Shown: positions 30,020-41,006 of the stretch, piece after piece | Layout of the letters: the number at the start of each line of letters is the position of its first letter | Position numbering within the stretch: the first letter of the stretch is position 1 | From: Trichuris trichiura | Lineage: Eukaryota; Nematoda; Enoplea; Trichinellida; Trichuridae | Assembly (NCBI GenBank): GCA_037903355.1 | Contig: JBAJFE010000042.1 | Location: forward strand, 2,926,001 to 2,990,000 | Length of the DNA: 64,000 nucleotides | Direction: 5' to 3' | Program-made: the position numbers and the translations under genes | The notes under the pieces: generated by a model | The model's input: the letters and a program-made list of their open reading frames with translations, nothing else | Database searches by the model: none | Told to the model about the DNA's origin: nothing

Positions 30020-30960
30020 GATTTTACCCAAGAGACCGTGACATAATTGACACGAAGCTACTCGACATACTTTACGTGCTGAAGTGTCAGAGAAATTTGG
30101 TATCAGCATTATGTCATCATTAATAACAGAATGGCGCGGGTGTACGAAATGCCAACAAGAAGTCCTGATGCTGAAGCCCACGAGAAAGATGGGCTGTACA
30201 TTTTAAATGTGCAGGTAAACGATAAGAGCAGAATGACATTCAGTGCGCAGCAAAAAGACAATATCATTTGGCACCAGCGCTGCTGCCATGTCAGTAACGC
30301 ATTATTGCGGGAAACGGTGAGTGTGAATGCTGTCGATGGCATAAGCGTTAGCAGTAGGAGTCATTCACCAGCCTGCAGGAACTGTATTGCTGGAAAGTCA
30401 GCACAGGCAAAATGTGTGTACCCTTGGAGCGCCGACGGCCGACAAGAGTGCTACAGCTTGTTCACTCTGACATCTGCGGAACGATGCCAATCAAATCAAT
30501 TGCTGGAACCATGTATTTTACGTTTATTGACGACTACAGTCAGAAGATGCTTGTTGCGTGCTTAAAAGCCAAGTCAGAAGTACCCAGGAAGCTCAGAGCT
30601 AATTTTGTTGGCAGAAAGACCTACTGGAAAGAGGCTTATAGCTGTCCGAACTGACAAAGGGTTAGAATACTGCAACAAAGAATTGCAGTTCTACTTCAGA
30701 AAGTTTGGCATAAAGCACGAACGGTCCAATTCTGATACGCTGCAAATGAATGGCACTGCTGAAAGAGCTAAAGCATGGGAGGGAAATGTGCATGTACGTC
30801 GTTCAAGGAGACGAATATGCGTAAAAACAGGAAAGTCCAAAGATGAAGTGAATTTTGCTACATTCATTGATTCGAAAAGTGTCGATGAGGCACTGTCGTC
30901 AAACGACGCGATAGACTGGCAGAAAGCCATGGAGGAAGAATACAGAAGCTTTTTAGCACG
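30020..30960 (+). pseudogene. copia integrase region
   Basis: Starts with the pre-integrase block (LLDILYVLKCQRNLVSA; IIWHQRCCHVSNALL; CRNCIAGKSAQ) giving the H-H-C-C zinc site. It then continues in other frames with LVHSDICGTMP, FIDDYSQK and RTDKGLEYCNKEL ... MNGTAERA, the D,D35E core. After the last motif the sequence jumps to the RT leader, so the integrase C-terminus is deleted. At least two frameshifts. Confidence 0.75.
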
Positions 30961-31348
30961 AAACGCGAGGATGGAAGTTCAAGTGCCTAAACAAGCTACA
31001 TTGATTGGAAGCAAATAAAATTTTCATTGAAACTTGAACAGTGAGGGTAAAGTTCAACACTACAAAACACAGTTGGTAGCGCAGGGATTTTCCCAGAAAA
31101 GTGGCGTGGACTACAATGAAACTTATGCTCCCGTGGTAAGTTTTACCGTAATTAGATTGCTGATGGCAATAGCCGTGTGTTTCAATTGGGACATGCAACA
31201 TGTCGATGTGAAATGTGCGTGCTTGCTTGGGAAATTAACAGAGGAAATCTATAAGAATTTGCCTTCAGGCTACGAACACCCTACGGGAGCAGCAGCAAAG
31301 CTGCTGCGGCCCAATATACGGATTAAAGCAGTCAAGGCAAATTTGGAT
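30880..31348 (+). pseudogene. copia reverse transcriptase, first part
   Basis: DEALSSNDAIDWQKAMEEEY opens the domain, followed in a second frame by HYKTQLVAQGFSQKSGVDY, ETYAPVVSFTVIRLL and DVKCACLLGKL (normally DVKTAFL.G.L). It breaks at the solo LTR at 31349. Confidence 0.75.
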
Positions 31349-31621
31349 TGTGCCGAATAACAAGTCCGGCATCGGGTAATTAAGGGCCAGCAGGGAGGAT
31401 TCCGCAGCTGTTGTTATCGTGTGACCAGATCTTTTCCCTTCTAAAGCTGGGTGCCACCTGTTGTTGTTATGATCAGCCCTGTGTTGACCTTAAGAGTATA
31501 TAAGAGCAATGACAAGCCAAGGTCGGCAGTGTGCATAGTTCGTGGTACAGAACAAGTTGTCGATCGTTGTCATTGCGCTATCGTTGTTGAGTGAATCGCT
31601 GCGAATCAGAGCGTTGTTACA
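31349..31621 (+). repeat. Solo LTR splitting the copia reverse transcriptase
   Basis: 273 bp from TGTGCCGAATAAC to GTTGTTACA, with a promoter-like TATATAAGAG near 31498. Flanks TGGAT and TGGAA suggest a 4-5 bp duplication, and copia RT resumes directly after it. It belongs to a family not otherwise seen in the window. Confidence 0.65.
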
Positions 31622-32356
31622 TGGAACGAGACGTTGCCAACGTTTCTTCTAAGGAAAGGATTTAAAAAGCTGAGGACCAGCTGTTGCGTTTACATTTCAT
31701 CAAATCGGATGATAGTTGTTATGTACGTTGACGACATACTGCTGATTCATCCTGAGAAAGAAGAAATTGACAATATGGTTCGTGTGATGGAGCAAGAATA
31801 CGACATGCACAGTTTAGGCAAACTAAGCTACATACTGGGCGTGAAAGAGCACTGAAGAGCAGGAGAATTATGCATCAACCTGTCAACGTATATCGAAACA
31901 CCGCTACAAAAATTTAAAAAGCATTAGTGCAAAGCAGCTTTCACCCCGTTGGATCCAAGCATTCAATTGTCAAAATCGAACTGCCCGAAAACGAACGCAG
32001 AGCGTGAAGACACGGCTGGAATGCTATTCCGTGAATTGGTTGGCTGCCTAATGTACGTGGCATTGTGTACCCGACCTGGCATTTTATTCGCACTGACGGA
32101 ATTGTCACAGTTTGGTGCAAATCCAGGTAGGATTCACTGGAATCAGCTAATGCGCGTGTTGCGTTATCTTAGCACGACAAAAGACTGTGAGTTATCGCTT
32201 AAAAGAAGATGTGGCAGCACGACTGAAATTCACTGTTACGTGGAATGGGCAGGTAATTTAGACGAACAGAAATCATGTACCGGAATTAGGGTAAAGGGTG
32301 AAGCAACTTGGTTGGCTTGATCTCCAAAAAGCAACAGTTCAACGATATCAGCAGAA
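31622..32356 (+). pseudogene. copia reverse transcriptase, second part, and RNase H start
   Basis: Contains MIVVMYVDDILLIHPEKEEI with the catalytic YVDD, LGKLSYILGV, and the connection block (RELVGCLMYVALCTRPGILF). RNase H then starts at YVEWAGN, where copia usually has YSDADWAG. A stop at 31853 and one near 32320 break the frame. Confidence 0.75.
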
Positions 32357-32358
32357 TA

Positions 32359-33020
32359 CAGTAGAACCCCCGAAGTTGACCACCTCTCTATGTCGACCAC
32401 TTCCCTAAGTTGACCGAATTTTGACTACTTGGTTGGTTTTCACGTTAATAAGCGCAAGGACAACTCCTATACGTTGAGCACCCCCGTAATTGGGAAGTTG
32501 ACCGCTCTAGCCGTGACCTGGTATATGGACGCAATGCTAATTTGCACTCTGTAAGTTGACCACTTCAGTTTGCTCTGTCAGTCGCTAGCAGCTGTTAACC
32601 GTCATTGCCTCAATGTGCCATTACTCATGGTAGCGACGTTCTTCATTACCGTGCATTGGAGATTCCTGATTACAGAACTGATTCCGTCGCTTTGATGATG
32701 CTTTTTCCATGCTTGCTGGCCCAGCTTGCGCGTTTCCTCAATTACATAACCTCCCACCTACGCGTCGGCAGCATTCGCCCATTGAGCAAATGCTGCCGAC
32801 GGAGGACAATCTCCATAAGTGGGAAGTTGACCGCTTTAGCCGTGACGTAGTATATGGACGCAATGCTAGTTTGCTCTCTTTAAGTTGACCAGCCTGTTGA
32901 GTGGACAACTTACGGTGGTTCAACTGCAATCTATTCAGCCGAGCAACTTATACCCACAGCCTCCTATGTTGACCAGTTTTCCCTGGTCCCTTGGGTGGTC
33001 AACTTATGGGGGTTCTACTG
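32359..33020. mobile_element. Tigger MITE in copia RNase H
   Basis: 662 bp, ends CAGTAGAACCCCC and GGGGGTTCTACTG, TA duplication at 32357-32358 and 33021-33022. Inside, phrases with AAGTTGACC recur in both orientations. Removing it and one TA rejoins the RNase H codon series (an AEY motif split after the Tyr), which confirms the boundaries. Confidence 0.85.
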
Positions 33021-33290
33021 TACATGGCGTTGGCTGGGCAACCGCGTGCCCTTGCCTGTCGCCGTATTTTGTGACAATCGGTCAGCGATCCAATTCGCAA
33101 GTAACCGGATAAAAAGGTCACGTAGTCGACACACTGACATTGCGTATCATGCCGCACGCGAAATGGTGCAGGAGACGACGGCGACGTTGATATACCGTCC
33201 AATGAGAACGTTGCAGACGTGTGAGCGAAGACCCTTACTCCAGTTACGCAAAAAAAGGACACTGGAAATGCTGGATATGAAAAGTCAAGA
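33021..33290 (+). pseudogene. copia RNase H, C-terminal part
   Basis: Carries FCDNRSAIQFASNRIKRSRS and RHTDIAYHAAREMVQE, the classic end of copia RNase H (CDN..AI ... R.KHI). It is followed by the 3' LTR at 33303. Confidence 0.75.
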
Positions 33291-33302
33291 AGCAGGGGGC
33301 AT

Positions 33303-33446
33303 TGCTAGGATTTCTATGCCCCTTCATACTGCATCATTTGTACCTGAAAACTAATGACTGTACTGCTTTGTGGGTCCGTCCGCGTCAGTGTTGCTCATTA
33401 CGTTGTGTCCTGTCGAGTCTCTCGTAAAGCGACCTACGCATCCTCA
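33303..33446 (+). repeat. 3' LTR of copia
   Basis: 144 bp, from TGCTAGGATTTC to ATCCTCA. Diverged by many substitutions from the 5' LTR, so the copia insertion is old. Confidence 0.78.
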
Positions 33447-34310
33447 TAATATGAAAGAAAACTAGGCATCCTTACTTCAGAATACAGTTGAACCTCCCTA
33501 AGTTGACCACCAAAGGGACTGCAGAAAGCTGGTCAACATAGGGAAGATGTGGGTAAAAGTTGCTCGGCTGAATAGATTAGTATCTCTATGCGTTTTCTTC
33601 TGTTGTACAGCATCTATTGGAGGTCTATTAAATGGCCAGGTGCATAAAAATAACGTCACTGTAAAACCATGCATAAGGCTTCTTAAGGGCTAGAATGCTT
33701 CCTGAAAAAGGTGTCAATTCTAGTCTGGTGCTTCTTCTTACTACACAAGTAAGCGATAAGGGCGGCCTCCGCGCTAGCTACCCTGCTCAGCATCTGTGAG
33801 CGTTTGTTAGCAGCAAAACACTTCAGCTGCGCTAACATGCGCCAGACGTTTTCTTCCTTCAGCTTCTGTACCATTTCCGTCTCATTTTCAGTTTCCTCCT
33901 CTGTGTTATTTCCTGCGCTACTTGCTTCTACGCTCATTCCCGCTTCGGGTAGTATAGATTGGAAGACTGCTTGTGGGTCAGGTTCGGTAGACGTAGCCAC
34001 TTCATCATCTATTGCAACGAAATCTTCGAAATCTCCTCCTTCAATCTCTGCCCCGCGAGTTGGACTATCAGGTCGAAGTTCGACATCTTCTTGGTCTCTG
34101 ACGCATCCAGCTTTCCTTTAGCGCTTCCTTATTGCCTCCGGTTATTCCAGGAAAAATCGATCCAAAGTACGTTGTTCAAAGCATTAATGGACGCAGTAAT
34201 CAAAGTCGCTCCTACAGATGAGCTAGTAACTTCTGCTTTGCTAATGACCCACTGCAAAAGCTGGGACCTGTATTTCGCTTTAAATGTCTTAATTACTCCT
34301 TGATCTAGAG

Positions 34311-35516
34311 CAGTGTTTCTCAAGCGGAAAGCCGTTTGAACCCGCCCTGGGAACGTTCTGAGCGTCTGGGCCCCCATATTCTGATTCGTCAATTTCAAGC
34401 GCACTGATTGGCCGATTTCTGCGCAATGATTGGCTGAAATGGTTGCAACGCTAGAACGTCAACCACAGGTGTACAGATTTATTTCTGCAAACTGTTTTTC
34501 GAGAAGTCAGTGAGAGCTGCTCAGCTCGCCCAGATGCGACCGAACAAGCCTGTCGATGTTAGGCTCGATCCAGGTAACTCGCAGACGCAGATCGCCGCGT
34601 CTTACTACTTGCAGCCGACTGCGTTTCTTCGTCACTAGATCCGTAACGATACTAAACGCGTGCTCAACTAGGCTTGATGAGGGAAGACAAATCAGTAACT
34701 TTTTTACCAAGCCCCATACGCCAAGGTACAACTCCTGGACTTCTTTCTGCAGCCAGAACTGCTGACAACCCTGTAACAATCTGGCCTTCAACTTCACGTT
34801 CGACTGCAACTCCAGCAGCTCTTCTTGCAAAGACATCTCTTGCGAAACTGGAGCGAGCGTAGGAGAAAAGCAACGGTACAGACAAAGTGTTTCCAGAAAA
34901 TGCGTGAGCACCACACGCAATTCCCTGTCGTAAACGCGTATGCTTGCATTGTAGCTGCGTAGAAAATAGACGCGAAGAAAGAAAGCAAGAAAAAGGGAGT
35001 TGATTTTTTACAGAGCTAGGGCAAGAGATGCTAATCGTTGACAAAATTGTAGCACAGAGACATTGCTACGCCAACACGCACTAACTGCTGATTGAATCGT
35101 AAAGCAGGTGCAAATATATCGCAAAAACTATGGCGCGTTTTGATAACTCGGGCAACTATTCTCTGATGTGAATTATGTGCTCTGCGCTCAATGCTTCTCA
35201 GCAGAAGGCTTCCTTTACTCAACCCTACGTCGGGAAGATCGCGGTGACAAACACGCGATCCCTTCTGCCATCTGTTCTGAATGGTCATTTTCACGAGCGG
35301 TGATTGGTTCATCTGGTGGATTGGGGAGTAGCCGGCATCACGCATAGCATGCAATGTTATCTTAACCGGTACGCACAATACCTAACCGTCGGACCTCACC
35401 TTCCGATCCAGCTCAACACGACGGCCCAGGTGGGTATGTGCCCCACACAGATCAAATGGGACCCCTGGCGTTTCAGGCCCCCTGGTAGGGTACCTGCCTC
35501 ACTGTGAGAAACACTG
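34311..35516. mobile_element. hAT element, copy 2, with 8-bp duplication
   Basis: 1,206 bp, ends CAGTGTTTCTCA and TGAGAAACACTG, a perfect 12-bp inverted repeat. It is flanked by ATCTAGAG on both sides (34303-34310 and 35517-35524). It sits inside the Tigger transposase and is mostly identical to the copy at 1297-2513. It carries the same partial transposase at 34507-34920. Confidence 0.92.
34507..34920 (-). pseudogene. hAT transposase C-terminal remnant, copy 2
   Basis: Same remnant as at 1527-1901, with a better-preserved end: RRGDLRLRVTWIEPNIDRLV. It contains the hAT dimerisation helix region only. Confidence 0.75.
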
Positions 35517-36469
35517 ATCTAGAGGCTGGGTTTTTCAGGAAGTGTTTGGTGGCAGGAAATTCAACGTCACGTTTGTGAAGTGCCTCACGCTGGGACGGCT
35601 CTGACAGGTGTCTACTATCAACAAGATGGAACGTTTCATTCGTTTCGTCTGTCGGTCGACACTTCTTACCCACTCCTGGAATATGATAGCTGCCATCCAG
35701 GCGCACTTAATTGATCTCCAAGTGACAGGGAGGTCGTCAGGCCAAAGTTCCTAAACGCATGGGGTTTCGCTGATTTATCAATGATCAATGGTTTCAGCTT
35801 CTCCCCAGTTACGCTAGCGCAAAGAAGCACAGTGAAGCGTTCCTGGGAGAGCTTCCCGCTTTTGCGTTTGTCGCCTTTTAGTACAAAGCTTCTATCAGGC
35901 TTAGCCTTGAAGAACAACTCGCATTCATCAGCATTGAAAATGTCTTCCTCCCTGAAGCCACTGGCGAAATAACGAAACTTCGCGATAAAGTCTTCCAAAA
36001 CCTCGAAGGGAACTTCGCTCGATTCGCCGCATAAGATTCTCTGAGAAATCTTATGACGGAACTTGAACTTCTCGAGCCAACCGCTTGATGCTTGAAAACC
36101 TATCAACCATAATTCCAGGGCGAACTTTTTAGCAGCTTCCTGAACCACTGGACCAGAGATCCGCGCATTAGCTGCTCTCATTTGCTTAAGAAAACTTAAC
36201 TCTGCTTCCCTGACTTAGTCGAGGTAGGTTTCCCTCCTTTTGTCGCTACGCATTTCCGCTTTCCTCATCATATCTTCCCAAGTACTCACGTCAAAAAGCT
36301 GTCGAAACGGATAGCGGAATGCCTGGGGGAGAGGAAGCGTAGATGCAATGCCTGGCACGGTCGTGATTTGTAGAAGAATCTGAAGCGTATCATCTCTGAT
36401 GCAGTAGTGGTCTGCTCTACGGAAAGCCGTCGGCGAGCTACTGTGGTTCACCTGCACTGGTGCTATCAT

Positions 36470-37411
36470 TCGAAATGATTCTTAGTGGCAATGCTGCCTT
36501 ACTACAAAGGCTAAGGAGAAAAGATTACGCAAATGAACGAAGAGATTGGTTCAAAGTATATTTCAAAGTTCTTCTTCATCGAATGAAATCCATGGCTAGG
36601 CATGACAGAGTACGATTACCGTCTAAAAAAAGCTGTGTTGCCTACGAGATGTTGTACAGTTGCTTCGCCTTTTGCATCAGAGAAAAGGAGCAACAATTTG
36701 TCTCAAAAGTTTATCCAGCACCTCAGTTACCTTAACCATTACAAGAGTGCACTGGCTATTTTCCAGGAAAACGATACAGAACGCTATGGGAAGGCTTCAC
36801 AAAACAGAACCTCACGCGGCGTTGGAAGTAGCAATTAAAGCATCGGCTGTGGTGGGACACGCCTCCCACTGCTACTGTCAACTTTTTCAAAAGTTCATTT
36901 GCCAAGAAATCTTTAAATTAAGAAGGATAAAGCAAACCCTATTCATTAGGCAAAACAAAGTCATTTACACAGCAGCCACATATTGAGCGGGCGGCTGTCA
37001 TCGAATGAACTTACAAGTTCTCATCGATGGAGGTCACGCAGCGTTATCATCGAACTTCAAGAGCTGTGATTTCTTATCTTTTGCTGCATCAGACAGACAA
37101 GAGTAACGTGAAATGTTAGCTGACAATAAGCAATGAGGATGAAGTGTTTCGTTCTTTCGCCGAAACGCTGAACAGTTTGCGTCTCCATTCGCTTCATGTG
37201 AGTGAAAAGTAGAAGACAGTCCTACCTAAGCTTTGGCATTTGAAATGAGAAGAGGTTATCCCTTCAGACCACTGTGCTTCGTTGGTTGGTACGTAACACT
37301 GGCGTACTGGGCCAGTTTGAACTTGTTTTCACTTGTTTTCTTCAGTTCCATCGAAATTTGTTCCCATGTGTCGCTCCGTATCGCGCCCTTAGTAGCAACT
37401 GAAGAAACCAT
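36470..37411. other. No recognisable gene
   Basis: Short overlapping frames without motif. It lies between two Tigger elements and may include their worn ends. Confidence 0.3.
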
Positions 37412-37995
37412 GTGACTAACGAAGAATACGTTTCCTTAACGAAGGAATTTTTCAGCTTTTCTTGGTGCATTCCGCCGCCGACTTATGACGAGAAGCTACA
37501 AAACCGGATTCAAGTTCGAAATCGTCAGGTGGCAAAAGAAAGCAACAATTCAGGGGCAGCCAGGAAGTATTGCGTTATCCTGAAGATGATGATAGATTCG
37601 AGGAAACGGAAAAAGGCCCTGGAGAAAATGCTGAAGAAAAAATCTCAAGGCGCTCAGGCATCGCCTACTAGCCGGAACTGTAGAACAGTTTGGCAGAATG
37701 GGTACGACAACGGCGACAGAGTGGCCGTATTATCACTAGGACAGAAATGATGAGAGATCTAGCGATGACCTGGGCCCATTGCAACCCACACTTATCCTAC
37801 GCCTTTACCGCAACGACTAGATGGAGCAGCCGTTTCATGAAAAGAAAAGGCTTGGTCCTGAGACAAAATACGAAAATCGCACAGAAAATGCCTGTGGATT
37901 TGAAGGATAAGCTGCGTGACTTCTGGCGGTGAGTTTACACGTATTTCATTTGAAGAAGCGTAGCGTGCAATCTCCGAATAAGCAAAAGTCGATGT

Positions 37996-40164
37996 AGATG
38001 TTAAGGAATAGTGGCGCGTCACTGCCGGCATGCGGCAATGTCAAAGCATAATCCGTGACTCCACTGCGTAATAAAGTGTGATTAGCAGAACAACGGCAAG
38101 GACGTTTTCGTGCGGGTTACTGAACACATGCCGAGCAGTTGGCGCGGGGAGCACAATGGAGCATTAGTGGCGCATGCAGTGTTGCGGTTGTTGGTGTAAC
38201 GAATTACCTTTCGAAGAATTCCGTTACACCGCAAGGGAATAGCGGTTGCAAGTGTCACTGATGCGGTTACTGACCCTTACGAAAGAGCGAACGTGAGGGA
38301 AAGAAGCAGCTGCGCATGGATTGAAGGTACGGGGAACACAATGGGGCGTGCAGTGGTTCACGCTGAGGCCTCTGTTAGCGATTCGTGGAAAACATCGAAG
38401 GTCAACGGTCTGAACTGCGTCGTGCCTTGGTAAATCGCGTACAGCTCATTCTGCGTTATGTCTATGCCGACGTCCAGCGAAAATATTTCAACGATAAGCC
38501 AGACCAGCGAAAAAGTGCCACAAACTAGCCGCAGTTCACGAAACAGGCACCGTAAAAACACCGCCTGGCTGCAGCAGATGGTGCCGGACGAGAAGACGGC
38601 GGTGCAGTTCCTGCGCGGTAAAGGACTGCTGAACAGCGAGTGGCTGTGCCCATCTTGCGGACATGCGATGCGCCTGGGGCGCCGCGGCTTAGCCTGGCGC
38701 TGCCGCAAACGGTCCTGCAGCAAGGAATTGCCCGTACGCATGGGCACATGGTTCGACGGTAAGTGCACTAAGTGCAGTGGCCGTTTTGAGCGCTATATAT
38801 TGCAATGTGTCCTTTACAGTCCCCCGCGAAAGGGTAAAGTTCTAGAAGGCGGTCCAGATAATGTACCACTGGAGTCGAGGGCACACCACGCTCAAGTTCT
38901 GCGAGGACGAGCTGGGTAGTAATCCGCGAGACTTGTATTGTTGCTGTAAGGATTACCTATTCTTAAGGGATCAGTAGCAAGACCGCAGTGCGTTGGTGCG
39001 GGTACCTGCGGCAACTTGCAGCAGACGCGCTGGCTGAAGCACCGGTGCAACTGGGAGGACCGTCGATGAGGGTGGAGCTGGACGAGTCCCTGTTCTCCCG
39101 GAGCAAGTACAACGGAGGGAGGAAGTATCCACCCCTGTAGGTTTTCGGTGGTGTATGCCGGGGAACTAGCGAAGCTCTTCTTGTGCCTGTGGAGGACCGC
39201 TCGTCTAGAACGCTGCTGCCCGTTAAACGGTCGCACGTAAAGCGTAAGTCTGCCGTGGTCAGGGACGAATGGCGTGCGTACAGGCGTCTCGGACGCGAAG
39301 GGTACCACCACTCGCGAGTGAACCATTCAGCGAACTTCGTGGACCGAGGTACGGGTGCGCATACGCTGTCCGTTGAATCGCTGTGGGCCCAGGTCAACCG
39401 GGGCAATAAGCGGCATTGTGGAACGCATCGCAGCGCACTCCCATTGTACCTCTCTGAGTTCGTGCGGAGGAAGCGTGTGGGAGTCGCTGATGCGTTCGAC
39501 GCCATCCTCGACGTCATCCTCAGGTTGCACCCACCCCCCAGTAGACGAGCCCCCAGCGCCACTGTCGTTGCCGCAGTGAACGTTATGTCGTTCGTTTACG
39601 TTTATTTTCTCTAAGTGCGTTTCTCTGATCAGGTCGAAAGCGCCCTGAGCGAAACCACTGCTTGCGCCACACTCCCCGCCTCAGTGAACGGTATGTACGC
39701 TTGCTCACGTTAACTTTCTCTCACTGTTCGAAAGAGTGAACGCTTGTTTACCTTAACTGTCTCTGCGCGCGCTACGCTTGTCTGTCATCCGCGCCACAGT
39801 CTCACAAATGCTGGTTCCTTTCTGGCAAGATCTCCCGTAACGTGTACTGCCTTCATTGGAAAGCATGCCAATCTCCCCATCTGACCTGCGTCCAAATGTA
39901 AGCCCAAACATGCACCTCATGTCAAGGCTTAGGCTTGGGCAGGACAGGATGGCCGACAGACCTACAGTACAATGATGGCGGGAATGATGAAACACATCGT
40001 CATCGTCGGCAGTGTTCCATTCTTCCAGTAATACGCAATCGTTCGCATCACTGCACCGCTAATCCGATTGCACAAGTTATTGTTCTCATGACGTCATAAA
40101 CGCCACCTGGCCTTATTTGAAGTTGCCGCCTCAACTTTCGGCGGGCCAATATTACGGAAGACCC
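37996..40164 (+). mobile_element. Merlin element, long copy
   Basis: 2,169 bp. The right end reads inward GGGTCTTCCGTAATATTGGC; the left end AGATGTTAAGGAATAGTGGC is a diverged match. The flanking octamers are GTCGATGT (37988-37995) and GTCGAAGT (40165-40172), one mismatch, the 8-bp size typical of Merlin. The left subterminal region is shared with the MITE at 60224-61199. Confidence 0.82.
38530..39560 (+). pseudogene. Merlin (ISXO2-like) transposase, nearly complete but frameshifted
   Basis: N-terminal part 38575-38840: DEKTAVQFLRGKGLLNSEWL, zinc ribbon CPSCGHAM ... CRKRSC, GTWFDGKCTKCSG. C-terminal part 39183-39560: VPVEDRSSRTLLP, VVRDEWRAYRRL (acidic residue), HHSRVNHSANFVDRGTGAHT (family signature) and YLSEFVRRKR. 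The middle (38840-39180) is in other frames. A DDE/DEE-type cut-and-paste transposase related to bacterial IS1016/IS1595. Confidence 0.8.
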
Positions 40165-40322
40165 GTCGAAGTTGTGTTTCACAAAAGAAATGAAATTGTA
40201 CTCTATCTCATGAATAGAAGAGATGTACATGGATTTTCCCGTTTTGCATTTGCCCATAAAACGAGTGAAAAAGTGAAAAAGCTTTAATGTCGTTCAAGGG
40301 CATAAAACCAAACAAAGGTCTG

Positions 40323-40360
40323 GCGAAGCTTTCGGCTCAATCTTGAGCCGTCATCAGCGC
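40323..40360 (-). ncRNA. Hammerhead-ribozyme-like core (intact core blocks)
   Basis: Stem I GCG, CTGATGA, extra C, stem II GGCTC/GAGCC, GAA, stem III AGCT, cleavage U, then CGC closing stem I with three pairs. Every core position is conserved. Confidence 0.78.
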
Positions 40361-40968
40361 ACGCAGGAGTTGCCCACCCACCGAGTTTTTCCTTAGGAGT
40401 AGCTCCTCCACCTTTCCGAGTCGTGTGCGTGCCTGTCTAGTTGAACTTTGACCTGTCGAGGCTATACACACACGGCTGGATCAGCTTCGGAGCAACTTCC
40501 TTACAGGCTGTCCTCGGCGGAGGCACAACGCGCAATAGGATGACTCGTTTTATGGGCAAATGCAAAACGGGAAAATCCATGTACATCTCTTCTATGACAA
40601 CCAAACCCGTTACAGACCACACACCTGTATATCTGAAAACTACGCTCACATGGTGCGCTGAAAACATCACTCGGAAAACACCGGATTGGACAATGGAGAA
40701 AGCCCTAGACGTGGACAAACGGCCCTCGCCGTAACATCGGCAGGTTGACCTATTCTGACAGGACGCCTCACCTAACGTTGACTGACCATCCTATTGCGCG
40801 TTGTGCCTCCGCCGAGGACAGCCTGTAAGGAAGTTGCTCCGAAGCTGATCCAGCCGTGTGTGTATAGCCTCGACAGGTCAAGGTTCGACTGGACAGGCAC
40901 GCACACGACTCGGAAAGGTGGAGGAGCTACTCCTGAGGAAAAACTCGGTGGGAGGGCAACTCCTGCGT

Positions 40969-41006
40969 GCGCTGACGACGGCTCAAGATTGAGCCGAAAG
41001 CTTCGC
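40969..41006 (+). ncRNA. Hammerhead-ribozyme-like core (intact core blocks)
   Basis: Same as the core at 40323 but on the other arm, with position 7 changed from T to C (CTGACGA). Position 7 is the one variable position in the hammerhead core, so the substitution is of the tolerated kind. Confidence 0.78.

Larger units (their letters stand above)
26891..33446 (+). mobile_element. copia-type retrotransposon with five later insertions
   Basis: LTRs (26891-27960 with insert; 33303-33446) start TG and end CA and flank gag, integrase, RT and RNase H remnants on the plus strand. A TGGTAGCAGAG primer-binding-site-like sequence follows the 5' LTR (about 27966), the form used by many copia elements with initiator-tRNA-type priming. 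Nested inside: a hammerhead element, a Merlin element, two solo LTRs and a Tigger MITE. Confidence 0.85.
33683..36181 (-). pseudogene. Tigger transposase, broken
   Basis: From 36181 down: MRAANARISGPVVQEAAKKF (end of the CENP-B-type DNA-binding region), then IFNADECELFFKAKPDRSF with the first catalytic Asp, and KLKPLIIDKSAKPHAF. After the hAT insert, 34404-34129 gives NTALDQGVIKTFKAKYR (family: Q.LDQGVI..FK). The acidic C-terminal tail is at 34000-33683. Frameshifts separate the parts, and the N-terminal HTH is not seen. It is a fossil of a cut-and-paste transposase. Confidence 0.78.
33485..36469 (-). mobile_element. Tigger/pogo element with a nested hAT
   Basis: The left terminus CAGTTGAACCTCC at 33485 is preceded by TA. 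A minus-strand CENP-B/DDE_1 transposase follows, interrupted by the hAT at 34311-35516. The right terminus is not found, so the 5' end is truncated or diverged. Confidence 0.75.
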
